In this document: positions 20,391-31,148 of the stretch, piece by piece
How positions within the stretch are numbered: the stretch's first letter is position 1
How the letters are laid out: each line of letters opens with the position of its first letter
NCBI GenBank assembly: GCA_019137255.1
Contig: WPDH01000296.1
Span: forward strand, 1-36,086
DNA length: 36,086 bases
Origin: Corinectria fuckeliana
Taxonomy: Eukaryota; Ascomycota; Sordariomycetes; Hypocreales; Nectriaceae
Direction of reading: 5' to 3'
The notes under the pieces: model-generated
What the model saw: only the letters and a program-made list of their open reading frames with translations
Databases searched by the model: none
What the model was told of the DNA's origin: nothing
Program-made: the position numbers and the translations under genes

Positions 20391-22557
20391 CCCGAACCGC
20401 CGTGATGCCACGAAGCACCACCCATCATCGTCAGACGCGCCGGTCCGGTGCGCCCAGGGCCCTAGACCCCAGTTCCGCTGGCGATTCGTCGACGAAGGCC
20501 TGCGCAACCTCGCGGCCGCTGATTCGGTAGCACAGGGGTGAAACGGTGAGACCCCGGGGGACCCTGGAAACGAGCGGCTGCGGGTGATAGGCCAGGCGCC
20601 GGGTTAGCATGAAACAGACCGCGTTTCGACTAGGGCCTTCTCGGATGACGCCGGGGATCCAGCTGTGTGTGCAGGCGTGTCGATTTGTCGAAACATGCTC
20701 GAGCACATGATCATTGTAAATATAGTTAGTAAGCTCTCTCTACCCTCTACCTTACTCTGGTGATGCTGGTCAATACTAATGGCTGCCTCCGGTAATTCAG
20801 TTGACTCATCTCCAGTTTGTCAATGCCTATATGTGTGGAAGCGACGTCGACTACTTCGTAATAACAGCCCGGCCAATGCTCGGTTGCCTGACTGAGGCTG
20901 AGGAACGGGTCGCCTCTACACTATAGTACAGAGCTATCGACGATTCACCGAGCCACTCACAGGATGCGGTCGCGTGCGCACTTCGTCTCGTGTAAGTGCG
21001 GGATATGTCGTTCGGAGCTTCATGTGGTACAGAAGCGCAAATCTACTCCGCCTCTAGAAGGTCTAGATCGTCTTAGCTTCACCGGGGTCTTTGCTTTTTG
21101 CCTCTGCAATGCGGATCAGCGTGCAAGAACGGATTCAAACAGGTAACTTAGCGACTTGGCACATTTATTATTTACAGTATTGATTTCCACGAACAGCATA
21201 GAGCATTCATCGTTTCCTTTGTCGTACCTCTAGGCTCAAGCTTCTCGGCCTTTGTCGCCGGGACGTGGAGGCGCCCTGTCGTGCCCTGGCGTGTTTCAGC
21301 TTTTTTCTTTCTTTGCGGCCACGGCCCACTGGTGCATCGGGCGCGTGCCCGCTCACAAGACAAAACCCACACGTTGCAGAACGCATCGCAGATCCTCAAG
21401 CTCCAGAATCCCGCAATAGCTACGGCGCTTGCTTACTTGACTGACCGCCACTGGAATACTTCCTTGTGTCCCGGGAAGGGCCCGTTGGAAGGGGCTTTTA
21501 TAACGTCGTTGGAGCCGCCTCTGCAAGTAAGCGGGCGTTGTTGCCTGCCCCTTTACTCCGTAGAACAGGACAAAGACTGTGGGACAAGACTAAGACCGTT
21601 CTGCTCCGTAGGTCGCCATCCAACTTTCGCCTTGTCCCTCTCCCCGTCGAGCCACACCCATCACACGGGTACGGAGTGTTGTCGAAAGTCATGCACGCAG
21701 GCCTGTCCTTTGTGAAGTTGGAGGTCAGTATTATTAGCAGGGGACTTGCCTGTGAACGTGCAGACGGGCATCGGCGGGAGACTCGGCCACGACACCAGCA
21801 GCAATCAAGTCCTCGGTTTTTCATGCTTAGTCCTTGCACGTTCAACCTCACCAACGTTGGCATTCGAAGCTTTCTCTCCTGGACATTGATCCGAGAACCC
21901 ACCACGGCTGCCCAGCCACGTGGCTGAGATTCATACTTTTGTGTGTTTGGCCTGAAAGGGCTGTGCTCGTCCATCCCGGCACGCCGGCCTGAAAACACAT
22001 CTGCGATGCTTCTTTTGACATGTTTGAGACATGTTTGAGAAACCTCCTGTGCACGTTCTGGACGCAAAGGTTTTCTTCTCTGCTGATACTTTTCGCTCTA
22101 GAGGTCTGTCAGCGTAGCTAGACTTCCGATGCTGTTATCAGGACAACTCATCCGTATCTCGTCTAGCATTAAAGGAACAAAGGTACGTCGTACTGAGTTA
22201 TTAGGCGAGGGCTGGGACTGAGACTCAAATCGTTCCGAGTTTGGCATTACACTGGGGATGGCGATGACCTCGATATATATGGTTCCCGTCGTTCCATTGC
22301 CTCACTTTTGCATCCCCGCTCTATCCCTTTTGTTTGCTTTTAGCCTACGACACTTACCCCGGAGAACCATTGATGGAGTGATCAATTTCCCTTCCCGGCT
22401 TCTACTGTGTGGGACCCCGCAAATACTACAATACCACCAGCTAGTTGTGCGCTATCTATATCCCCGCATCCATCTGCCGGCTAGCTGCTAGTGATGTAAC
22501 TCACATTTCTCCTCGAGGGAACCTTTCAGAGTCGCTACCCACAACTCCAGAAAATCA

Positions 22558-22563
22558 TGACTC
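22558..22563 (+). promoter_or_regulatory. Possible Gcn4/CPC-1 site (TGACTC)
   Basis: TGACTC lies about 315 nt upstream of the prephenate dehydratase ATG. Amino-acid biosynthesis genes in ascomycetes are commonly under cross-pathway control through such sites. A full TGACTCA occurs about 2 kb upstream (20812-20818). A six-base match is weak evidence by itself. Confidence 0.3.
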
Positions 22564-22876
22564 CCCCACGCATTGCACCATCGCCGTGACCTCTTTGGTG
22601 TGAGACCTCGACCCAATCCCACGGCTCCTCAGTCCACCATTTCAAATCGCTAGAACTGTCATAACGATCAACTCCCCGAACTAGCAGTGCCAGCTTGCCA
22701 GCTCACCTCCATCCCACGCTACTCCACTCCGCGGCACACGACACTGTCGTTCCGTACCGCATGCAACGAGCAACTATTACGACGAGGACCTCTTTTTTGT
22801 TGCATTTCACAGTCACAAGAACATCATTTCTGATCTCAGTTTGGCCTCGCCCCAGTCCCACCCCGACTCAGACACC

Positions 22877-23999
22877 ATGACCGCCATCCGCAAACCCGTC
22901 GTCAGTTTTCTCGGCCCTGCTGCCTCCTACACCCATCAGGTGAGGCCATTCCCACGGCCGCCCTCCCATTGCCACATGCATGGCACTAACCCAGGTTGAA
23001 ATTTGTTTGCAGGCTGTCCGGCAGGCTTTCTCGGAGTCTACGTGCGAGTTCCAGCCCGCAGTCACCATCGACGGTAGGCATTCATGCGCCCGTACTTTGT
23101 CCCTCCGTCACTGATGCCGCTCGGCAGATGTTTTCGACCAAGTCCAGGACGGTCAGGTCTGGGCAGGCGTCGTGCCCTTTGAGAACTCTACGAATGGCTC
23201 CGTCGTCTTTACTCTGGATAACCTCGCTGACCGGGCTAAGCGCTATCCCGACATTACTGTTGATGGCGAGACTTACGTCGACGTTCACCACTGTCTTGTT
23301 GGCCATAGGCATCCAGGCCCGGCATTGGAAGACAATGCGGAGGGGTCTGGTACATGCACTCCCACGGCAACCGATCCATCCCCTCTCAAGCCTCGAAACA
23401 AGCCCTTGGGCAGTGTGAGGCACATCCAGCGGCTGTACTCCCACCCGCAGGCGTTCGGCCAATGCACCGCGTTCATCTCCACCTACCTGAAGGGGGTCGA
23501 GATTTTCGAGGTCAGCTCGACCAGCAAGGCCGCAGAGATTGTGAGCAAGGATATGACGGGGACTTGGGCGGCCATTTCAAGCCAGCTCGCCGCCGAGATC
23601 CACGGTCTGGATTTTCTTGGCAAGTCCATTGAGGACCGCGAAGACAACACTACCCGGTTCTTAATCATCGGTACCAATCCCTCTGTCCCCGGGGACTGGG
23701 ATAACGTAAAGAAATCCATCGACAAGTCCGGGAGCAAGTCACTCGTCTCCTTCACCGTGCCTCACACGTCGCCTGGGGCTTTGGCCGACGTCCTCGCTTG
23801 CTTCCAAGCCTTCGACCTCAACCTGACCAGCATCAACAGCCGGCCCAGCTTGGTGCAGCCCTTCCAGTACATCTTCTTCGTGGAGTTCGAAGGCCATAGG
23901 CACGACGATCCGGATGGGCGAGTCAAGGGCGCGCTGGATAAGATCAGCCGAGCAGCCCAGACCTGGAGGTGGCTAGGGAGTTGGCAGAGATACAGATAA
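22877..23999 (+). CDS. pha2: Prephenate dehydratase
   Basis: Converts prephenate to phenylpyruvate, the committed step to phenylalanine, in the cytosol. Exons 22877-22939, 23013-23073 and 23128-23999 give 331 aa. The introns are 73 nt (branch CACTAAC) and 54 nt. Exon 1 ends in the family motif FLGPAASYTHQ. The catalytic domain contains VPFENSTNGSV, then SHPQAFGQC, and the TRF motif (TTRFLIIG, Thr at about 216) needed for dehydration. A C-terminal ACT domain (about 245-325) begins VSFTVPHTSPGALADVL, includes the regulatory NSRP loop (ESRP in many homologues) and suggests phenylalanine feedback. A short insert (about residues 92-118, rich in Pro, Thr and Gly) precedes the SHPQAFGQC block. No chorismate mutase domain is fused. 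The first two small exons are missed by simple frame reading. Confidence 0.95.
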
Positions 24000-25045
24000 C
24001 CAATACTAGACCACCACTCTCCCACGCGACATTTGGTCACAAGTCCACACCGGCCCGCACTGCAGGGCGTTCGTTGTGAGAGACTTCGGGGAGTTCCCCC
24101 ATGCTGACCAAAAGCCCACTGCAAATTCCTCTCGGGGCATTGACAGGCTGGCAGTGTTCTCTGTAGCCTAGGTGGGTCTCGCGATTGCGTGCTTCCCGAC
24201 ACGGCATGCTCTGTCTGGCAAGGAAGCCATGTAAGTAATACTTATGTACCTGACTGAACATGGCCCGACCCGCGAGAAGAACCGCCAACTGGAGACTGAA
24301 GGCATTGACTACGGAGTCCCCGGGGGATTCGAAAGAAGATCGGCAGGCACTTGGCAAACGGCCGCAACTCCCCATGGTCCCATCGCCACCGTAAGAGGAA
24401 CCAATCCGCTCGCCCTGGGACTCGTCCAATTGTGCCTGCAGCCCGCCCGCAACTCGGGATCTTGAACCTATGGCATCGAACCGCTTACGCGATGATTACC
24501 CCCCTCACCCGTGAACTCAAAGGCTCGATGTGACGAAGAGCAAGGAACGCCGGCGAGGGGGAGGGGCGAGGACCTTATGGGCCTGGCTTGCATCGGGTGT
24601 AATAAGCGTGGGGTTTCCGCGAGCCATTGGCCGTGCTGATGGAGGGAATGCAGGAATGGTAACGTTGAAGTGTGCCTCGGCGGAACAACCAGCAGGCCAT
24701 GACGTCCACGCCACATGCGATTCGCTCAATGAGGTCCAATGCCCGCCACTCGCCAGGGTCGGCGTGGGAAGATCCTGGTGGATCGAGCTACGGACCATCG
24801 CTCTGGAGCTAAAAATGGAGCGGACTGTCTAGCATGACGAGCGACGACCCGGTCGAGGCAAACTCTTTTAGACGCCTCTGGTTTTAACCACGGTACAATT
24901 TCTAGTATTTATCAGGTCCAGAGGCCCCCCCGAAGTTGCTCGAGTTCTTTTTCCCTCGCAAGTATCTCTCGATAGCCAACTTGATGTTGACACGACAACA
25001 CTTAACTGCTATATCACCATTCTCTTGTTGGTTCTTTCTCCCAAA
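24000..25045. other. Intergenic region, about 1 kb
   Basis: It lies between two plus-strand genes. Frames up to 146 codons overlap the end of the dehydratase gene on the other strand and appear to be shadows. An inverted CCAAT (ATTGG) lies near 24626. I see no gene. Confidence 0.5.
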
Positions 25046-26390
25046 ATGGCGCTCCGCCCTATCTTCGCCGCGACGCACCCACGTGCTTGCTCTACGGCCT
25101 TCGAGAGGGTATGTATTGATTGATAATAATAAAATCTTCCAAGTTACTAACCCTGGAATATAGGTCTTCATGACTCGCCGTGACATCCTAGAGAGCATTC
25201 ACGAACCCTTTGGTGATGCGTTTTACTTTGGCCCAGAGTTTCTGAGCGATCGCTTCAGAGACGATGAGGCCACCCGCGAGGCCAGCGGCTACGCCCAGAA
25301 GACGTACAAGGACATCCTCGATTCCATCATGGAAGCAAAGAACGAGGTTCGCAATTGACCCCTCTCTTTCGCCTCCTTGCATCCTATCATCCCCCAGGCC
25401 CCCCTGCACCCCCAAGTGAGGGGCCTTGGTGTCATGCATGATCCACTCCGCTGAGAATCCTCGTAATCGACGGGTTCACGGCAAATAGCCGTGGTACAGT
25501 GTTTGTAAAGGCCTGGAGACGGCTAGTCCTGATACTGCCGTGTCCTCCCATCAGATGCGATTGAACTGAACTGGATGCGACCGTCGCGTCGCTGGGAGGG
25601 ACTCAATACTCACGTATACCAGGGCAAGCGCATCTTCATCAAGGACATGGCGTACTACCTCATGAAGGCCGATGGCAAGGACACCAAGATCGCGCCGTCT
25701 CTTGGCCAAGAGGAGCCCGGCAACCCTACAGTGATTCCCCTGGACATCTTGAAGCAGTTCCAGTTCACCTTCCTCATCCGCCACCCTCGTCGGGCCATCC
25801 CCTCGTATTACCGGTGTACAGTCCCGCCGCTAGACGAGGTCACCGGTTTCTACCACTTCATGCCCAATGAAGCTGGTTACGAGGAGCTGGTCACTCTGTT
25901 TGACTTCCTGCTCGAGTCGGGCATCGTCGACAAGGACCAGCTGGTCATCGTCGACGCGGACGACCTCCTCGACAACCCAGAGAAGACGATCCGCCTCTAC
26001 TGCGAGAAGACTGGCATCGACTTCAAGCCCGAGATGCTGGACTGGAACGACAAGGACTGCAGCCACGCCCGCGACGCCTTCGAGAAGTGGAACGGCTTCC
26101 ACAACGATGCCATCAAAAGCTCCTCTCTCAAGCCTCGCACGCACGCCCAGGTATTTCCCCCCCCAGTCAATTTTTCTTTCCCTCCGGCCGTGTCACCCCA
26201 ATGTGTGAAATTCCCGCCGTTGTTGGATGTCCAACTGATTGAGCTAACAAAGAAGACTTCCACCACCGAGTCAGAGAACAAAGACTGGACGGCCAAGTGG
26301 GGCCCGGAGGCGCAGAAGATTATCCGCCAGACGGTCGACGAAAACGTCGCCCGCTACGAGTACCTCAAGCAATATGCGCTGGAGATCTGA
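25046..26390 (+). CDS. Sulfotransferase-fold P-loop protein
   Basis: Resembles fungal proteins of the PAPS-dependent sulfotransferase fold, mostly of unknown substrate. Proposed exons are 25046-25108, 25164-25346, 25623-26150 and 26253-26390, giving 303 aa. Exon 1 encodes the P-loop-like phosphosulfate loop ATHPRACSTAFER. The second cofactor motif FLIRHPRRAIPSYY (Arg, then Ser seven residues on) follows in exon 3. The C-terminal KWGPEAQKIIRQTVDENV helix is also typical. Intron 1 (55 nt, branch TACTAAC) is clear. Intron 2 is 276 nt with a poor GTTCGC donor, but the junction E|GKRIFIKDM reads as the family expects. Intron 3 (102 nt) is in frame and stop-free, with two adjacent AAG acceptors (26252 or 26255). 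The fold is well supported; the intron 2 boundaries are less so. Confidence 0.78.
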
Positions 26391-26679
26391 AATGAGACAA
26401 TGAAATCATTTGCTACGTCTTATTATATGATGGATTGTTTACGCTTATGAATTGGTCTAAATGGAGAAACTCTGCTTGAGGATTTTTAGTAATTGCGAAT
26501 TGTTGATACAACTATGTATGATACAACAACGCCTCGGCCCTACGCCTTCATGTTTTATACATCCAGATTGAGAACATCTCTATCCCATCTCTTCCCGTGT
26601 CACACTCAATATGTCTTTTGCTTCTTCTTCATCGGATATTCGTCATCTGCCTCGACTGTGAAATGGGCGTGAGCGGTGT

Positions 26680-27584
26680 CTATTGAATGCTCTTCGAAGC
26701 CGGCTTCGCTTCCTCCTTTTCTGACTGGGCTTCATCCTCGACTTCAGGCACTTCAGTGACCTCCACGGCCTTTTCCTCCACGGGAGCCTCAGAGAAGTAG
26801 GAGGGGTTCTCGAATAGCTCGTGGGTGACATTGCTGGGCCACTCCTCCGCGTATTCTCTGTCCTGGTCGTTGGCCCAGCTCACCGTCACGTCCAGGAGCT
26901 GCTTCTCGACTCCCTCGGCGGGCTCGACCGTCACCATCTTATTGCCGCGGCCCAGGCCACCCAGCACGGCGGCCATGTCGGCGATGGCGTTGGGCTTCTG
27001 GCGATTGAGGGCGATGCCGCGCTCCTGCTTGGTTCGGATGGGCCGGTAGCCGGGGTTGCCCTTCTTTTCCTCCTCGGCGATCCTCTTCTTGTCGGCGGGG
27101 GTATACTCCCGTTCGGGCTTGTAGCGGAACTCGTCGTCCCAGGCGACTTCGTGCAGGTGCTTCAGCTCGCGCAGCTTCTGGAAGATGGAGCGGCCGACGG
27201 AGCCTTGGCCGGCGGGGAGGGAGATGCGGGCGAAGGGGGACCAGTAGTCCTTGCGCAGCTTGGCGGGCTTTGTCTTCTTGCCGTGGAAGGGGAGCTGCTT
27301 CAGGCCGTGGAAGCCCTATCGTGGATGGTCAGTTGGCGGGTCTAGGCCGGGGAGCTCCGGGCAGGTGCATAGAGCGCGATTGGACCTACGCTGAGCTTGT
27401 CCTCAAAGCTGTAGATGATCTGGTCCGACCGCCTGTGGGTGAAGACCCAGATGTCCTCGCCGTGGCCCTCGGGGTTCGGGAAGCCCTTGCTGTGGCGCTT
27501 CCCGGGACCGGTGTGAGCGTGTCGCACGCATATCCGCAGGAAGCTGGACAATCGGCCCAGGCGGGACGCTGGTGTCGCATTCAT
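26680..27584 (-). CDS. mhr1: Mitochondrial ribosomal protein mL67 / Mhr1
   Basis: Fungal mitoribosomal large-subunit protein; the yeast homologue Mhr1 is also implicated in mitochondrial DNA recombination. Exons on the minus strand are 27584-27390 and 27315-26680, giving 276 aa. The 74-nt intron (GTAGGT donor, CTGAC branch, phase 0) joins FEDKLS to GFHGLKQLPFHGKKT, the family core. The N-terminus (SRLGRLSSFLRICVRHAH) is basic and hydroxylated, as expected for a mitochondrial presequence. The motif KLRKDYWSPFARI is characteristic. The last about 45 residues are Glu/Pro/Ala-rich, apparently a disordered tail. It diverges from hsp104 and converges on the sulfotransferase-fold gene, with 289 nt between stops. 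Whether this protein keeps a recombination role cannot be read from sequence. Confidence 0.9.
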
Positions 27585-27821
27585 GGTCGCCAGTTGTGGG
27601 TTGATTTAGCTGGCACCCGAGGCTTCATCCGCAAAATCTTGCCCAGTTGAGTGCAATGGATCAATCCGGGCATGCGCGTAGTCATGTGACTCCGCCGTTT
27701 TCCCTCGGCCAAGTCCGCTGCGGGCGGCAGCGGCTTGCAGGATCATGTGACGATAAGATTCCACGCGGCCAATGGCAGAGCTCGCTCCCCACTAACAACA
27801 GCTGGGGTGAGAGTGACATCA

Positions 27822-27871
27822 CGAAGTCTCTCGTCGCTTCTAAGAGATTCCCGCATTTCCTGGATGCTTCC
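27822..27871. promoter_or_regulatory. Extended heat shock element array
   Basis: Ten consecutive pentamers in phase alternate between nGAAn-like and nTTCn-like units. The central triplets are GAA, CTC, GTC, TTC, AGA, TTC, GCA, TCC, GAT, TTC. Four are exact, four have one mismatch and two have two. Hsf1 trimers bind such inverted pentamers. The array is about 349 nt upstream of the hsp104 start and 238 nt from the mL67 start. Confidence 0.55.
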
Positions 27872-27912
27872 ATGTCTGCCGCGAGCCTACTTGATGCACC
27901 TGGCTGCATCAC

Positions 27913-27932
27913 GGAACACTCAGGACCATTCG
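27913..27932. promoter_or_regulatory. Second heat shock element-like array
   Basis: Four contiguous pentamers have central triplets GAA, CTC, GAC, TTC. The outer two are exact and the inner two have one mismatch each, keeping the critical G and C. It lies about 288 nt upstream of the hsp104 start and out of five-base phase with the first array. Confidence 0.45.
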
Positions 27933-28219
27933 ATCCACCAACGTCTTCCCTGCTTTTGCATCGCAAGATCCACCCGAGTCGACGATAAATTACCGTGTCC
28001 AAGCCGCCCAGAACCGATTTCTTTCTCTTCTCGCACATCTCCCACACATACCATCAAACGATACCCAACCTTACAAGGTCCGGAAGCCTAACGGAAGTCT
28101 CCAACCTTTTACCTTGACACCTCTATATTGGGTCACATACGGACACACGTCCTGCCACCAAACCCTCTCGTACATAACAACCATCGCCTTCACATAATTA
28201 TTTCTCTGTACATTTCACC

Positions 28220-30991
28220 ATGAACAACCGCATGGATTTCACAGACCGAGCGCAGAAGGCCGTCGAGGATGCCATGGCCTTGGCTGAGCAGTATGGCCAC
28301 TCTCAACTGGTACCTGTTCACCTCGCCGTCTCATTGTTGGATCCTCCCCCAGACCTGTCCAAGGACCAGCAAAATGTTCCTCTCGGCCCTACCAGCACGC
28401 TGTTTCGCCAGGTCATCGAGCGCGCCAATGGCGACCCGCAGATCTTCGACCGAGCTCTCAAGAAGACGCTGGTTCGACTCCCCAGCCAAGACCCTCCCCC
28501 CGAGACTGTGTCGCTAGCGCCCTCATTCCATAGCGTCTTGCGAAAGGCCATGGAACTGCAAAAGGTCCAAAAGGACTCCTACATCGGCGTGGACCACCTC
28601 ATCACCTCGTTGGCCGATGAGCCCAGCATTCAGGCTTCGCTCAAGGAAGCCAACATCCCCAAATCCAAGCTCGTCCAGGAAGCCGTCACAGCCATCCGCG
28701 GAACCAAGCGAGTCGACAGCAAGACCGCCGACACCGAGGAGGAGAATGAGAATCTTGCCAAGTTCACCATCGACATGACTGAGATGGCCAAAGACAAGAA
28801 GATCGATCCCGTCATTGGCCGCGAGGAGGAGATTCGCCGAGTCGTTCGAATCCTATCACGACGAACCAAGAACAACCCTGTCCTCATTGGCGAGCCCGGT
28901 GTGGGAAAGACGACTGTCGTCGAAGGTCTGGCACAGCGAATTGTCAACCGAGACGTGCCCGACAATTTGAAGAACTGCAAACTGCTCTCTCTTGATGTTG
29001 GCGCGCTTGTTGCTGGCAGCAAGTACCGTGGAGAGTTTGAAGAGAGAATGAAGGGTGTTTTGAAAGAGATCACGGAATCCAAGGACGTCATTGTCCTCTT
29101 CGTCGACGAGATCCACCTTCTCATGGGTGCTGGCTCGTCTGGTGAGGGCGGTATGGACGCCGCCAACCTGCTTAAGCCCATGCTTGCCCGTGGTCAATTG
29201 CACTGTATTGGCGCGACTACCCTTGCCGAATACCGCAAGTACGTCGAGAAGGACGCGGCATTTGAGCGTCGTTTCCAGCAAGTCATCGTCAAGGAGCCTA
29301 CGATCACCGAGACTGTTTCCATTCTCCGAGGTCTGAAGGAGCGTTACGACCGGCACCACCGCGTCACCATTCTAGACAGCGCTCTTGTTGCTTCTGCCAA
29401 CCTAGCTGCGCGATACCTCACCTCTCGACGATTGCCAGACTCTGCCATTGACCTTGTCGATGAAGCTTCTGCTGCCGTGCGCGTTGCTCGAGAGTCCAAG
29501 CCTGAAGTCATTGACTCCCTTGAGCGCAAGCTGAGGCAGCTGATGATTGAAATTGCTGCTCTCGAGAAGGAGCACGACGAAGCCTCCCGGACCCGATTGT
29601 CACAGGCCCGCAAGGACGCCAAGAATGTTGAGGAAGAACTGCAGCCTCTGCTCGAAAAATACAAGACTGAGATCAAGCGCAGCGAAGAGATCCACGAGGC
29701 TAAGCTGAAGCTTGACGACCTGGAGAAGCGTCTGGAGGACGCCATGAACAACTCGGATCACGCCAAGGCTGCCGATCTCAAGTACGGTGCCATCCCCGAG
29801 CAGGAGGCCATGATCAAGGACCTCGAGGTCCGCAAGGTTGCCGCCGATGTTGCCTTGAATGCCACAAGCGGCGACAGCGGCGGCGCAATGGTTACGGACA
29901 TTGTCACCGTGGATCACATCAACGAAATTGTCGCCCGATGGACCGGCATCCCCGTCACCCGACTTCGAACCTCCGAGAAGGAGAAGCTCATTCACATGGA
30001 GAAGGTTCTCGGCAAGGTCGTCGTGGGCCAGAAGGAAGCTGTGCAGTCCGTTGCCAACGCCATCCGTCTCCAACGGTCTGGACTTTCCAACCCCAATCAA
30101 CCACCCAGCTTCCTGTTCTGTGGCCCTTCGGGAACCGGAAAGACGCTACTTACCAAGGCATTGGCCGAGTTCCTGTTTGACGACGCCAAAGCGATGATCC
30201 GCTTTGACATGTCCGAGTACCAAGAGCGACACTCCCTAAGCCGAATGATTGGTGCACCTCCCGGCTATGTCGGCCACGATTCTGGCGGCCAGCTGACGGA
30301 GGCTCTCCGACGAAAGCCATTCTCGATCCTGCTCTTCGATGAGGTTGAGAAGGCAGCCAAGGAGGTCCTAACTGTCCTCCTCCAGCTCATGGACGACGGC
30401 CGCATCACTGACGGCCAAGGCAGAGTCGTCGACGCCAAGAACTGCATCGTCGTCATGACCTCCAACCTGGGCGCCGAGTATCTCACACGACCTGGTGCCA
30501 AGGAGGGCCGGGTTGACTCCGGAACCCGGGAGCTCGTCATGAACGCTCTGCGCAACTACTTCCTCCCCGAGTTTCTCAACCGTATTAACTCGGTCGTCAT
30601 CTTCAACCGTCTCACGCGCCGCGAGATCCGGAAGATTGTGGACATACGGCTGCTTGAGATCCAAAAACGGCTCGAGGACAACGGGCGCAAGGTCAGGATC
30701 GACGTCTCGGAAGAAGGAAAGGATTACCTTGGCAACGCGGGATACTCGCCGGCCTACGGCGCTCGTCCTCTGTCTCGCCTCATCGAGAAGGAGGTGCTCA
30801 ACCGCCTTGCCATCCTCATCCTGCGCAACAACATCCGCGACGGCGAGCACGCTCGTGTCGAGCTCATCGATGGCAAGATTGCCGTCCTGTCCAACCATCC
30901 TGACAGCGAGATGGGCGAGGACGAGGACATGGTCGATGACGATGACGTGGAGGAGTTGCTGGACGACATGGACCAGGATATTTACGACTAA
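28220..30991 (+). CDS. hsp104: Hsp104/ClpB-type disaggregase
   Basis: Hexameric AAA+ chaperone that threads proteins out of aggregates with Hsp70/Hsp40, in cytosol and nucleus (the Neurospora name is Hsp98). Single exon, 923 aa, close to the usual length. The N-terminal Clp repeat domain (about 1-165) is followed by AAA1, with Walker A GEPGVGKT near 223 and Walker B VLFVDEIH. A coiled-coil middle domain (about 410-540; EIAALEKEHDEASRTRL ... KRLEDAMNNSDHAKAADLKYG) follows. AAA2 has GPSGTGKT near 634, ILLFDEVEKA and the pore loop GAPPGYVGHD. The C-terminus is a very acidic tail (DDDDVEELLDDMDQDIYD). The lack of introns suits a heat-induced gene, since splicing fails under heat. The internal-Met and cytosolic-type acidic tail favour Hsp104 over mitochondrial Hsp78. 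Heat induction is supported by the upstream HSE-like arrays. Confidence 0.97.
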   Translation: MNNRMDFTDRAQKAVEDAMALAEQYGHSQLVPVHLAVSLLDPPPDLSKDQQNVPLGPTSTLFRQVIERANGDPQIFDRALKKTLVRLPSQDPPPETVSLAPSFHSVLRKAMELQKVQKDSYIGVDHLITSLADEPSIQASLKEANIPKSKLVQEAVTAIRGTKRVDSKTADTEEENENLAKFTIDMTEMAKDKKIDPVIGREEEIRRVVRILSRRTKNNPVLIGEPGVGKTTVVEGLAQRIVNRDVPDNLKNCKLLSLDVGALVAGSKYRGEFEERMKGVLKEITESKDVIVLFVDEIHLLMGAGSSGEGGMDAANLLKPMLARGQLHCIGATTLAEYRKYVEKDAAFERRFQQVIVKEPTITETVSILRGLKERYDRHHRVTILDSALVASANLAARYLTSRRLPDSAIDLVDEASAAVRVARESKPEVIDSLERKLRQLMIEIAALEKEHDEASRTRLSQARKDAKNVEEELQPLLEKYKTEIKRSEEIHEAKLKLDDLEKRLEDAMNNSDHAKAADLKYGAIPEQEAMIKDLEVRKVAADVALNATSGDSGGAMVTDIVTVDHINEIVARWTGIPVTRLRTSEKEKLIHMEKVLGKVVVGQKEAVQSVANAIRLQRSGLSNPNQPPSFLFCGPSGTGKTLLTKALAEFLFDDAKAMIRFDMSEYQERHSLSRMIGAPPGYVGHDSGGQLTEALRRKPFSILLFDEVEKAAKEVLTVLLQLMDDGRITDGQGRVVDAKNCIVVMTSNLGAEYLTRPGAKEGRVDSGTRELVMNALRNYFLPEFLNRINSVVIFNRLTRREIRKIVDIRLLEIQKRLEDNGRKVRIDVSEEGKDYLGNAGYSPAYGARPLSRLIEKEVLNRLAILILRNNIRDGEHARVELIDGKIAVLSNHPDSEMGEDEDMVDDDDVEELLDDMDQDIYD

Positions 30992-31148
30992 GGGATTTTG
31001 TGCATAGGAGCGAATCAGGGTATTGAGCGCATTGCTTACAATGAGGTTGACGACTTGATGAACTTGGGTGTTTGGGAGCAATAATATGAACTCTTGTTTA
31101 GAGCATGCTTGTAATTAGACAAAAACCCAACCAGGGTTACAGTGGCGG

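Larger units (their letters stand above)
18846..22876. other. Four-kilobase gene-poor region
   Basis: About 4 kb between the divergent MAPKKK (-) and prephenate dehydratase (+) starts. The left part is probably the promoter and leader of the MAPKKK. It includes a G-rich plus-strand segment (about 19190-19400) with a G-quadruplex motif. A tetranucleotide repeat lies at 20362-20390. Frames of 211 codons (19548-20183, minus) and 189 codons (21498-22067, minus) have no recognisable motifs. No transposon ends, tRNA or rRNA were found. Confidence 0.5.
27585..28219. promoter_or_regulatory. Divergent promoter region, mL67 / hsp104
   Basis: These 635 nt hold both promoters. They contain a CCAAT box (CGGCCAATGG near 27768) and two heat-shock-element-like arrays listed separately, lying nearer the mL67 start than the hsp104 start. 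The hsp104 leader before 28220 is pyrimidine- and CA-rich. No clear TATA box is seen. Confidence 0.6.

Noticed and set aside
21498..22067. Minus-strand frame of 189 codons
   Set aside because: No family resemblance; overlaps other equally long frames on the opposite strand, as expected by chance.
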